Assembly: GCA_945859605.1 (NCBI GenBank)
Contig: OX243811.1
Location: forward strand, 51,845,898 to 51,909,897
DNA: 64,000 nucleotides
From: Lumbricus rubellus
Lineage: Eukaryota > Annelida > Clitellata > Crassiclitellata > Lumbricidae
Reading direction: 5' to 3'
Shown here: piece by piece, positions 1 to 7,368 of the stretch
How the letters are laid out: each line of letters starts with the position of its first letter
How positions within the stretch are numbered: position 1 is the stretch's first letter
Notes under the pieces: generated by a model
Database searches by the model: none
What the model was told of the DNA's origin: nothing
Seen by the model: the letters and a program-made list of their open reading frames with translations, nothing else
Program-made: the position numbers and the translations under genes

Positions 1-1541
1 CACTTCTTGTCCTCTTCTGTAAATATCATCTTCTTAGGGAATTTAAATTGATTATATATTTGTTTTATATTCTCTTCTAGTTTATCTACAAATATTTGAC
101 CAACATCATCATCTTCGCTTTCAGCCGTAAACGTCACAGGATCTTGAGAATATACACTATCGTCGAAACATTTTATGTGGTAACAAAAGGAGCTAGGAAT
201 ATGCTTTTGATATTTATTAGTGTACGACAACTCTGGATTTGGTTGGCATGTATCGATCGGTTTTACAAAAGACTCAAAATCTGCGTAGACTATAAACGGA
301 ACCCTCATAGAATTGTTATAATTTTTAAAACTTAACATAGTTCCTTTTTCTGGCATTTCTATTTTTTGTGCGTTATGGTGTTTGCAGTACTCATTATGGT
401 TGTTAAGCGCTTCTGTCGTTGTGAAACCATTCATACACCTTTTACAATAGTGCGCTGAATAATGCGAATTTGCTGTTCGGAACGTCATCAATCGGTTAAA
501 ATTCTTTATCCAGCAATAATGTTTCCGTTCTCCGTTGGAAATAAGCAATAGATCTACACAAATATTGCTTTCACAGTTAGACAGATAAAGCGGATAGACA
601 TGTTTTTCGTAACCAAATATATTAACACTAATATTATTATTTCTCTCAAATTTACCTATCACATTAGCATCAGTCGCTACCGGAAACTCAATACCACTCC
701 AATTAAGTTTTTTCGATTGTTCTTTCAAAGCTTTCGTTATTTTTTCCGGATGGTCATCCACCGGATTCAAAGCTCTAGTGATACACCATTTGAAGCATTC
801 TTCGTCGTGGTTTTTCATGTTGATGATTGCCTTTTTATTAGCTAAGAAGCTGGGTAGAGGAATGTAAGAACTACCTCTTAAGGGTGTATATTTTACCGTA
901 TTTATATCTAATTTTACAACGGCTTTAAATCTCCAATTACTTCCTTGCATCTGAAAACTAGCAATAGACTCCATGATTTTATCTTTTTTTCTGCTGTATA
1001 TTTCATTCAAGTCGGTTGCTTCTAAAATAACTTCTGCCCTGGAAACGAATGGTATATCCTCAGAAGTCACTATTCCAGATTTCATATCTACTCGTTCCAT
1101 AGTACAAGTAAGAACTAAATTAGTCTTTGTCTGGCGATTACTCGACAACAGATTAACTACCTGCGGTCTGACGAAATCAAGAAACGACGAGGCATCCATT
1201 CCATTAATTCCATCTATTCTATACTGCTTGGTGAATCCTTTAATAGCCGACGCTGTTTCCCGAATTTTAGTTTTATCGAATATCCTGGAAACAGTTGACT
1301 TCAACGATTCTAGTTTTTCATTTACGACTTTATTGTCTCGTTCAGGCACATAACTAAGTAGCCAATCCGCAAATTCATTTATTTTTGTCCTAACCCTATT
1401 TTTGTATTTTCTCTTAGGCGCTACTGGTTTGTACTTACCAGGTGTGGGAGTAAGCGTAGGAACCTTAATGTCAGGAACCGATGAGTCGAGCAAGTGTTCA
1501 ACATGGTTCATGTTTCTTAAACTACTTTTCTTTAAATACAT
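1..1541 (-). CDS. Polinton protein-primed family B DNA polymerase, N-terminal part (cut by window edge)
   Basis: An uninterrupted frame runs from an ATG at 1541 (a second ATG at 1511) to base 1, about 513 codons, and continues outside the window. The upstream in-frame stop is at 1620-1622. The product is read as the replicative polymerase of the Polinton, which copies the element by protein priming. Seen in the sequence: a basic N-terminus; a C2HC zinc finger with Cys366, Cys369, His382 and Cys386; and, just after it, the exonuclease I motif YADFES with Asp421 and Glu423. This order (zinc finger, then DxE exonuclease motif) is the usual arrangement in Polinton polymerases. The remaining exonuclease motifs and the polymerase domain lie to the left. 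No stop or frameshift is seen in the visible part. Confidence 0.88.
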   Translation of the reverse strand, partial: MYLKKSSLRNMNHVEHLLDSSVPDIKVPTLTPTPGKYKPVAPKRKYKNRVRTKINEFADWLLSYVPERDNKVVNEKLESLKSTVSRIFDKTKIRETASAIKGFTKQYRIDGINGMDASSFLDFVRPQVVNLLSSNRQTKTNLVLTCTMERVDMKSGIVTSEDIPFVSRAEVILEATDLNEIYSRKKDKIMESIASFQMQGSNWRFKAVVKLDINTVKYTPLRGSSYIPLPSFLANKKAIINMKNHDEECFKWCITRALNPVDDHPEKITKALKEQSKKLNWSGIEFPVATDANVIGKFERNNNISVNIFGYEKHVYPLYLSNCESNICVDLLLISNGERKHYCWIKNFNRLMTFRTANSHYSAHYCKRCMNGFTTTEALNNHNEYCKHHNAQKIEMPEKGTMLSFKNYNNSMRVPFIVYADFESFVKPIDTCQPNPELSYTNKYQKHIPSSFCYHIKCFDDSVYSQDPVTFTAESEDDDVGQIFVDKLEENIKQIYNQFKFPKKMIFTEEDKK

Positions 1542-1624
1542 TTTATTCTTACCACGCAAAAATATTAAAACATTAGCTGTGAGATCGAAGATCCACTTAT
1601 CGAACACTTTAATTGCAAATCATT

Positions 1625-1954
1625 CTATCTCTCAAACACTTTAATTTCGTATCTATCTCTCCAGACATTTCCGTTATGATAAGCTATTATACCAGCACTC
1701 TGACCATAGGCCTTAGCAGCTTTATACATCGATGGATACGAGGTAACAACGCCAGTCTCTCGATCTATAATATCTACTCTTCTCGGTTGTTTCCTGATAC
1801 TACTCAACGTGTCATGTCGATATGACACAGACTTGTAGTCCGTCGGAAGAATATTCTTTTCAATCAGTACAGCTATCATTTGAGGTTTGTTGAGATGTGA
1901 AGTGCCTGTAACATTGTTATGCTTGGCCAACATTCTAAGCTCTGGTAGCTTCAT
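1625..1954 (-). CDS. Small Polinton protein with SAP/Rho-N-like N-terminus and NUMOD-like C-terminus
   Basis: A 109-residue protein. Residues 1-35 read as a short helical LEM/SAP/Rho-N-like DNA-binding module (LRMLAKHNNV, then NKPQMIAVLIEKN). Residues 58-105 (a beta hairpin, then YPSMYKAAKAYGQS and a terminal WRDRYEI) resemble the NUMOD-type DNA-binding repeats attached to homing endonucleases. A small nucleic-acid-binding protein is the inference; no catalytic motif is visible. It sits 16 bases downstream of the major capsid gene and upstream of the polymerase on the same strand. Its start is preceded by TTTAAA, as for its neighbours. Small Rho-N/SAP proteins are common Polinton accessories; the NUMOD match is by eye only. 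Confidence 0.7.
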   Translation of the reverse strand: MKLPELRMLAKHNNVTGTSHLNKPQMIAVLIEKNILPTDYKSVSYRHDTLSSIRKQPRRVDIIDRETGVVTSYPSMYKAAKAYGQSAGIIAYHNGNVWRDRYEIKVFER

Positions 1955-1970
1955 AATATATAAGTATTCT

Positions 1971-3281
1971 TTAAATCAATTTTCCGTACACTACACTCAT
2001 TTTCTGTCCATCCGATTGGAACTGCAGCAACCTATCTGAAATTACGACAGCATACGCTTCGGTGTCGGCTGGCACTGCTGCATTGAAAAGAGCCTTAATC
2101 TGAATATCGACGACTGAAGATTTCAAACGCTCGGATTGTTTGCTTACATCGAACACGAACAACGGGTATAATTCTTTATAATCTACAGGTGTTATATTGC
2201 TTTGGGTAATCAACTTATCCATACCATAGAATTTTTGACTAAAGGAGGACGCGTCTCTGTACGCTCTGGAGAATTGTTGATTAGGAAACGACAGGTTATG
2301 ATCGACAGCTGGATATCTTTCTTGATTCATCATCACATATATGTTCTTGAGATCGCAGTGATTAAATAGCGACGGATTACTTTCCTGATTACCGCTACGG
2401 TCCGTCTGAAATCCTACGATGATATATCTAGGTTTCTCAGGTGATGTTTTTACGCTAAGACGCCAACTGAAACTTGTCGACTGAGGAACCGTTATTGTGT
2501 CGCATTGACGAGCTCTATACGCAACTGGCAACGTTAATTTTGATTCAATCGTCTTATACAACTGCATTCGTTCCATATCGGAAGGAATAACGTGTGGAAT
2601 AAACCATGAAATTCTGTTTATCGCAACTTTTCCAGCAGCTGCAGCGTTATCTCGGAATATTGCATCATCGTCGGCTTTACGAACTAATGTCAGCGTCTGT
2701 TTGAAGCCGTAAATAATCTTGTCGTAATCATCGCAAAACCCGAAAATATGCTTCAACGGAACAATAAAGCTGAACATTCCTTTAGTGTTTGGTTTGCGAA
2801 TGAGAAAGCTTTGTCTAGTGGCAAATCCGGGGTTATCCGCAATAACAGCAGTCGCTCCAGTGTCTTTATACCACAGCTGATTTAAGCCTTGAGTCAGCTG
2901 AAAATCGTTTGGATACGTAAGTAAACCGAGCATCGTTGTAGCTTGACCCGGATGAAATAGCGTTTCGATTTCTTGATTAGATAACTGATAGGATATTTGA
3001 CTGAATAGATACATAAGCCCATTATTCGTAAGAGCGACTAAATCGGCGTTAACGTATGCGGTGTCATCGGCTTTAATTAGTCTTCCATCGAATTGTAGAT
3101 ATGACTCTGCTGGGTGACTGTATAAGTCTTGTAATTCAATATTTATTCTTATTTCACCAGAACTGTTAAGGTTAGTTCTCGCTACAGGTTCGTACTCATG
3201 CCATTCGTATCGCTCGATACCTTCATCGATCAATGGTTGCTCTGTGAATCTTAGAATATCGGATTGCATTTTATTATACAT
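1971..3281 (-). CDS. Polinton major capsid protein (double jelly-roll)
   Basis: A 436-residue protein matching my knowledge of the large conserved Polinton protein taken to be the double jelly-roll major capsid protein. Family-typical stretches are visible: EPVARTNLNSSGEI near residues 30-45; NNGLMYLFSQISYQLS near 86-101, followed by IETLFHPGQATTMLGLLTYP; and FSFIVPLKHIFGFCDDYDKI near 170-190. There is no signal peptide or transmembrane segment. The annotated start gives MYNKMQ; the second Met four codons later could also serve. A TTTAAAAAT box lies a few bases before the ATG. It would form hexameric capsomers with the penton protein at 5728-6501. The frame is intact and full length for the family, suggesting a young insertion. 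Confidence 0.85.
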   Translation of the reverse strand: MYNKMQSDILRFTEQPLIDEGIERYEWHEYEPVARTNLNSSGEIRINIELQDLYSHPAESYLQFDGRLIKADDTAYVNADLVALTNNGLMYLFSQISYQLSNQEIETLFHPGQATTMLGLLTYPNDFQLTQGLNQLWYKDTGATAVIADNPGFATRQSFLIRKPNTKGMFSFIVPLKHIFGFCDDYDKIIYGFKQTLTLVRKADDDAIFRDNAAAAGKVAINRISWFIPHVIPSDMERMQLYKTIESKLTLPVAYRARQCDTITVPQSTSFSWRLSVKTSPEKPRYIIVGFQTDRSGNQESNPSLFNHCDLKNIYVMMNQERYPAVDHNLSFPNQQFSRAYRDASSFSQKFYGMDKLITQSNITPVDYKELYPLFVFDVSKQSERLKSSVVDIQIKALFNAAVPADTEAYAVVISDRLLQFQSDGQKMSVVYGKLI

Positions 3282-3305
3282 ATATTTTTAAATAAGAAAA
3301 TATGT

Positions 3306-3659
3306 TTAAGCCATTTTCAAACCACCTCCGTTTAAGCGTTTTACTAGATCTTGAATTCTAATAGCTCCTCCCGTCATTTCTGGATTCGATCCTAGTAATC
3401 TAGCTAGAATGACTTTAGTTTCCTGAGTTATCGGCTGCTGAACGGGAGCTTTAGGGAGTATCTTATTGAGTAATCGTTTTCCAACGTCGATCGCCTTATC
3501 CTTAGCAACACTCCCAATCTCTTTGACAGCTGTGCTCGCAATTTGTTTGGCTGCATTCGATGTCAGTAGTCTCTTGAGAAATCCTGCAATGGAATCGAAT
3601 ATTCCTGCTCCACCGACAACGTGTACTTTTTTATAACTTCTTCTCGCAACGACCAGCAT
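3306..3659 (-). CDS. Small basic virion protein, adenovirus pVI/pX-like, with maturation-protease-type sites
   Basis: A 117-residue protein: a basic N-terminus (ARRSYKKVHVVGGAG), an amphipathic helix at about residues 20-60, a Lys-rich stretch, and a C-terminus rich in Gly. Two positions fit the adenovirus-type maturation protease consensus (hydrophobic-x-Gly-Gly, cut, x): MTGG-A near residue 95 and LNGG-G near 110. VVGG-A near residue 17 is a weaker match. The layout recalls minor core or cement proteins processed by the Polinton cysteine protease. That protease gene is not seen here and is expected to the left of the window. The gene lies between the DUF8207-like and capsid genes with gaps of about 22-24 bases. 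Function is inferred from architecture only. Confidence 0.62.
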   Translation of the reverse strand: MLVVARRSYKKVHVVGGAGIFDSIAGFLKRLLTSNAAKQIASTAVKEIGSVAKDKAIDVGKRLLNKILPKAPVQQPITQETKVILARLLGSNPEMTGGAIRIQDLVKRLNGGGLKMA

Positions 3660-3681
3660 TTCTATATCATCAATTTTTAAA

Positions 3682-4581
3682 TTAGATCATCAATTTTTTA
3701 TATTCATCTTTGGTTATCACTCTTTGTCTTAGTAACTCATCCGTCATACCTACAATTTCATTCCTTACACCCGTATTTCCCGCTTTGTAGCTATACAATC
3801 GTAACTCTAATTGTTTTACTAATTCATTTGGATCCGAAGGAATGGTAATTATTCCGCTTCCTGTTTTACCTCTTAACTTCATGTAATCGTCCCATATGGG
3901 TTTTATTATCTTTGCATATTTTACACTTCTAGACGATTTAGGTTTGTTTGGTTTATTTGGCTGACTCATGGCATTCGTTTTAATTAGAATCTCGGCGTAT
4001 TCTTCGAGATCACGATTATCATAAATTGAACTGTTTGGACTAGCTAACGTTAACAATTCCCATAATCCTGGAGTTCCTTGATAAGTTGTGGTTCCAACTG
4101 TAATATCATTTCCTTGGATTGAGGCTTCGCTGTCACCGATGTAGAATTTTCCATCTCTTGATCTTAATCCGAATGTTGTATCCACAAGTCTTTTATCAGA
4201 AGCATATTTTTTAAGGTATTCAACTGCAATATTTCCTAATTCTAACCTTCTAATGTCTTCTACTGGGTCATCGTCATCGTACGCCTCTATAGACGGATAC
4301 TGGGGAAATTGAATAGTTTTCAACGAATCTGGAAGTGATTTTAGAGCAAGTGATGTTGCTGCAGAATTATCCTTTATTGTCGACAGCAAAGCGTTTTGTT
4401 CTTTCGAAATTGCTGATTGAGAGTCGACTATTGGTTTGTAGATTTTCGTTAATTCTCGTTGAAGTCCAAGATCATCTATTCTCTCTGAGAGAAAGTTTTG
4501 TTTAATATTTTTTTTCGTTTTTAAAAACTCTTCGATAATAAAATCTCTTTTTGCAGGATCGCTAATTTTCAGTAGTGACAT
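3682..4581 (-). CDS. DUF8207-like conserved Polinton protein
   Basis: A 299-residue soluble protein. The N-terminal 80 residues are helical and coiled-coil-like. An acidic run (YDDDDPVED) near residue 100 precedes a conserved core at about 135-205: DTTFGLRSRDGKFYIGDS, then YQGTPGLWELLTLASPN and YAEILIKTNAM. This core matches my memory of the DUF8207 family, widespread in Maverick elements of cnidarians and insects. A Lys/Pro/Ser linker and a second helical part with KTGSGI follow. No enzymatic motif is visible. Its place inside the morphogenesis block suggests a structural or assembly role, but the role is unknown. The ATG is preceded by TTTTAAAC and a short AT-rich leader. Confidence 0.7.
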   Translation of the reverse strand: MSLLKISDPAKRDFIIEEFLKTKKNIKQNFLSERIDDLGLQRELTKIYKPIVDSQSAISKEQNALLSTIKDNSAATSLALKSLPDSLKTIQFPQYPSIEAYDDDDPVEDIRRLELGNIAVEYLKKYASDKRLVDTTFGLRSRDGKFYIGDSEASIQGNDITVGTTTYQGTPGLWELLTLASPNSSIYDNRDLEEYAEILIKTNAMSQPNKPNKPKSSRSVKYAKIIKPIWDDYMKLRGKTGSGIITIPSDPNELVKQLELRLYSYKAGNTGVRNEIVGMTDELLRQRVITKDEYKKLMI

Positions 4582-4597
4582 TTTTTATTATAATGTT

Positions 4598-4654
4598 TAA
4601 AACGTAACGTAAAACGTAAACGTAAAACGTAAACATAAAACGTAAACATAAAAC
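4598..4654. repeat. Short ACGTAAA tandem repeat between two Polinton genes
   Basis: The 80-base gap between the DUF8207-like and dUTPase-fold genes holds about seven imperfect copies of AAACGTAA / AAACATAA. It is the longest intergenic gap in the morphogenesis block and could be a regulatory site or a slippage product. Confidence 0.75.
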
Positions 4655-4661
4655 GTACAAT

Positions 4662-5048
4662 TTATGCATCGTAGTAATTAACATAACAAATTGAGTCTTT
4701 TTCATTTATAGTAACTGGTGAATCTGAGTTGTTTTGAATTGTAATTATTATATCCTCTGCGTCCTCTAGGACAGTACCATCTTGAAGACTCAGTCTGAGT
4801 TGTTTCAACTTCTGTCTAAGAGAGACTAGACACATTCCACTGGTCATTCGGACTCCAAGGCCTACTTCTACTGTAATATTTGTCTTTGGTTCAATCGTTA
4901 TCGCTTGCTGAGCAAAAATCTCATATCTATCGCCTGCTCGTTGTCTTGCAGGAGCGTGAGTGACCACTTTAGGCAACCAAATTATTGTACTCACACGAGG
5001 CTTCCGTTTGGTGATAAATTTGTGTATTGGGTGACCGTATCCAGACAT
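4662..5048 (-). CDS. dUTPase-fold protein, probably without dUTPase activity
   Basis: A 128-residue protein. After a basic, His-rich N-terminus (residues 1-30), residues 31-126 follow the trimeric dUTPase pattern: PARQRAGDRYEIFAQQ in place of motif 1, ITIEPKTNITVEVGLGVRM as the I-x-P and V-x-x-GL strands, SGMCLVSLRQKL where Arg-Ser-Gly is expected, and IIITIQNNSDSPVTINEKD with CYVNYY as the final strands. Key catalytic elements are altered. The motif 1 Asp is displaced, the RSG loop reads LRQ, the GVIDxxYxG motif 3 is absent, and there is no Gly-rich motif 5. I read it as a fold kept for another purpose, perhaps virion decoration or trimer formation. It is intact and sits between structural genes. 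The fold call is by pattern, not by structure. Confidence 0.6.
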   Translation of the reverse strand: MSGYGHPIHKFITKRKPRVSTIIWLPKVVTHAPARQRAGDRYEIFAQQAITIEPKTNITVEVGLGVRMTSGMCLVSLRQKLKQLRLSLQDGTVLEDAEDIIITIQNNSDSPVTINEKDSICYVNYYDA

Positions 5049-5064
5049 TTATAAAAGAGATTGT

Positions 5065-5703
5065 TTAAAGTAACATTCCAAGAATAGGAATATTTTTAAA
5101 TGGTGAATTGGGACCAAGTATAAGACCTTCACCGCTGACATATCCTGTTCCTCTTTTCATAAACAGACCGGAACCTGATATCGAAATACCCTTTTTCCAC
5201 GGAGATAGAAAAAGACCTTCCCCAGCAGGCACTATCTTACAGCATATTCCTCCTTTCTTAACGTACAGCACGCCAGATCCACTTATCGAAGATCCACTTA
5301 TCGGATGTGAGATCGAAGATCCACTTATTTTATCGACAATTTTGGAACCAGCTGCAGAACCCAATCCTGTTAAGGCTCCTGTGGCTAAACTCGGAAGAAC
5401 ACTAGACAGAAGAAACTTTCCGGCTGTTGCTAAGAACGGTAGAATAGCGCCAATAAATCCGCCTTCGACTCTCGCATTGTCTTCTAATTGCTTTTTACCC
5501 ATTTTAATTGTCACACCAGTTCCATTCTGATACGCTTTAGTTAACTTGTTAATTTGCCTCTGGTTTAGAGCTAATACATGCTCACCAGTTATATCTTCAT
5601 GAGAAAGTCTTATACTCACCCCAGTTCCGACTTGAACAGCTCGCTTAATCTTCTCTTTTTGCCCTTCAGAAATATTAACTTTGACCTTAGCGTAAGCGCT
5701 CAT
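5065..5703 (-). CDS. Glycine-rich Polinton protein with N-terminal repeat and membrane-active segment
   Basis: A 212-residue protein of a type common in Maverick elements. Two copies of a short module (helix, then GTGVSIRLS / GTGVTIKMG) occupy residues 1-70. A long hydrophobic, small-residue segment follows at about 80-125 (GFIGAILPFLATAGKFLL, then SVLPSLATGALTGLGSAAG). Residues 127-150 repeat ISGSSIS. The C-terminus is Gly-rich with several GSG and GEGL motifs. This resembles a minor capsid or membrane-lytic virion protein such as adenovirus pVI, but that is inference. VEGG-F near residue 80 could be a maturation cleavage site. The Ser/Gly repeat DNA recurs as a 23-base copy at 1578-1600. 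Confidence 0.65.
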   Translation of the reverse strand: MSAYAKVKVNISEGQKEKIKRAVQVGTGVSIRLSHEDITGEHVLALNQRQINKLTKAYQNGTGVTIKMGKKQLEDNARVEGGFIGAILPFLATAGKFLLSSVLPSLATGALTGLGSAAGSKIVDKISGSSISHPISGSSISGSGVLYVKKGGICCKIVPAGEGLFLSPWKKGISISGSGLFMKRGTGYVSGEGLILGPNSPFKNIPILGMLL

Positions 5704-5727
5704 CTTATATTAAATATAAACTTTAAA

Positions 5728-6501
5728 TTAAACCTCTCTTATGTGAAATCGTATCGACAATTCCTCACCTCTTAAATTAATTAGTTTTCCATTTTGGTCT
5801 ATTAGTTTTGTTTCCATCGATGAAATAGAGTATAGCGTTATTGGAAGATAAACCAGATTATGAGGAGATTCGATTATCTTATAACCAGGCCCGACCGATG
5901 GAAAGAAAGAATAAATTATGTTCTCCGTAGTTCCGTTGGCATACGATGATCCTATTATATCACTGGTAACACGTAAACTATTCACGCTGTTTATATCGAC
6001 TATGTGCTCGGATTCGTTATATCCTTCGGAGTATACACGACGCTGAAATCCTAGAACGGTGCTAATTGAATTTTCTACTGTAAAATCAACTTTATAGTTC
6101 TCATCAATTTCCAAAACAGCCTTCAAAGTATTGTTATTTGGTTGCAACTTTATACATTGTCCATGACCTTCTTCTTTTAGAATTCTCTGTATGTAATCGT
6201 TTAAGTCTTCGATTTCATAGCAACCGGTTGGAATGTCTAAATCTTCCCATGTTACACCGTTATCTGACGAATATACGAATTTATTATTTGTTTCATCTAT
6301 ATTAGGAAAACTGTAGTAAGTTTCAAGATTGACAAGAGCCATTTCATACGTTTTACTTTTGTCCAGTTCGATTAGTGGATTAAATTTCGTTCGAATTCGT
6401 GTGTTCCTTTCGCTCAACAAAATGCAAAAGGATTCTTTAGCTTCTGTGTTGCGTGCAATCGTTTGAGTATTAGATAAAATTTCGTCAAGAAGGGTTTCCA
6501 T
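5728..6501 (-). CDS. Polinton penton-like minor capsid protein (single jelly-roll)
   Basis: A 257-residue protein. The conserved part at about residues 45-110 (KTYEMALVNLETYYSFPNID, NNKFVYSS, WEDLDIPTGCYEIEDLNDYI) is the pattern I associate with the Polinton minor capsid protein thought to form the pentons. The C-terminal half is beta-rich (SVNSLRVTSDIIGSSY, then a GPGYKIIESP loop and LINLRGEELSIRFHIRE). The N-terminal 40 residues are helical. It would occupy capsid vertices with the major capsid protein at 1971-3281. The next gene downstream starts 25 bases after it, and its own ATG is preceded by TTTAAAAATA. The frame is intact. Confidence 0.8.
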   Translation of the reverse strand: METLLDEILSNTQTIARNTEAKESFCILLSERNTRIRTKFNPLIELDKSKTYEMALVNLETYYSFPNIDETNNKFVYSSDNGVTWEDLDIPTGCYEIEDLNDYIQRILKEEGHGQCIKLQPNNNTLKAVLEIDENYKVDFTVENSISTVLGFQRRVYSEGYNESEHIVDINSVNSLRVTSDIIGSSYANGTTENIIYSFFPSVGPGYKIIESPHNLVYLPITLYSISSMETKLIDQNGKLINLRGEELSIRFHIREV

Positions 6502-6567
6502 TTTAGATAGCTATTTTTAAACCTAGAATATAAAATCTTAAATTTTGTTATCATTTTATTATTGCTT

Positions 6568-7344
6568 TTATTTAATGTAAAATGTATCTAATCCAGATCT
6601 GTACCTGCCCTTATTTGTTTTACTAGTAAGGTCTATAACCACAAAACCATGCGTTTCATCCCACGCAGTTTTGCATAGTTTTCGAAATTCTTCTATAGTC
6701 ATATCATCTACACCTATATGATCGCTGTATATATGATTAATATTTTTGAGGTCTTGAGGGAATAGACATATAAAATTGGCATTCTCCCTGATAGTTTGTC
6801 TGGGCAGCTTGAAATAATTTTGTGCTAGGTAAAAGCAATCTACATTACTATGCCTACCTCTTATATAATAGGATTCGCATTTATTTTGCCTCTCTAATTG
6901 TAAATCATCAAAAATCATGAGATTCTTTTTATCTCGACTTAAGTCTCGTGGATCTGGAACATCTTCAGAGGTTTCAAAGAACTTGCATTCTATATCCGAT
7001 TTTTTGGCCATGTTTTTAGACATCTCCTCGACTACGGCTGTCGGTGATACATTTAATTTCATTATCTCATCGCGATTATCAAAAAGTCTTATAATTGCTT
7101 CCTTTGGTAATTTCTCTTCGAATGCTTTCTTAAGTATCTTATATTCTGATTGAAATAAACTTTTGCCAAAGATCTGCAGGTTATCGTAGTCTAACCAACC
7201 AGGTCTCAGTAATAAATTAAATAGTAATATTGTTTTGCCGCATTGAGACTTACCGACGATCAAACCTCTGATGCTTCTTGGTAGGAGAGGACTGTTAAAG
7301 CGTTTAGATGTATCTTCATTCCATGATAGGTCTTGGACTTCCAT
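6568..7344 (-). CDS. A32/FtsK-HerA-type genome packaging ATPase
   Basis: A 258-residue P-loop ATPase. Walker A is GKSQCGKT at residues 31-38, Walker B is LMIFDDL with Asp146-Asp147, and the RGRHSNVDCFYLAQNY block (about 160-175) is the conserved A32 motif that follows Walker B. It is predicted to pump the element's DNA into a preformed capsid. The length is normal for Polinton ATPases. It is the rightmost gene of the leftward block and is divergent from the plus-strand gene starting at 7365, only 20 bases away, so the two share one tiny promoter region. The start is fixed by that short gap. Confidence 0.9.
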   Translation of the reverse strand: MEVQDLSWNEDTSKRFNSPLLPRSIRGLIVGKSQCGKTILLFNLLLRPGWLDYDNLQIFGKSLFQSEYKILKKAFEEKLPKEAIIRLFDNRDEIMKLNVSPTAVVEEMSKNMAKKSDIECKFFETSEDVPDPRDLSRDKKNLMIFDDLQLERQNKCESYYIRGRHSNVDCFYLAQNYFKLPRQTIRENANFICLFPQDLKNINHIYSDHIGVDDMTIEEFRKLCKTAWDETHGFVVIDLTSKTNKGRYRSGLDTFYIK

Positions 7345-7368
7345 TTTAATTATATTATATTAAAATGG
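7341..7368. promoter_or_regulatory. Minimal bidirectional promoter forming an inverted repeat
   Basis: The ATPase (minus) and the phospholipase-like gene (plus) start 20 bases apart. The arms CCATTTTAAT (7341-7350) and ATTAAAATGG (7359-7368) are exact reverse complements and include both start codons. The spacer is pure A/T. A shared initiator for both directions is the inference. Confidence 0.55.

Noticed and set aside
5108..5530. 140-residue plus-strand frame
   Set aside because: Shadow of the minus-strand glycine-rich protein; low-complexity antisense translation.
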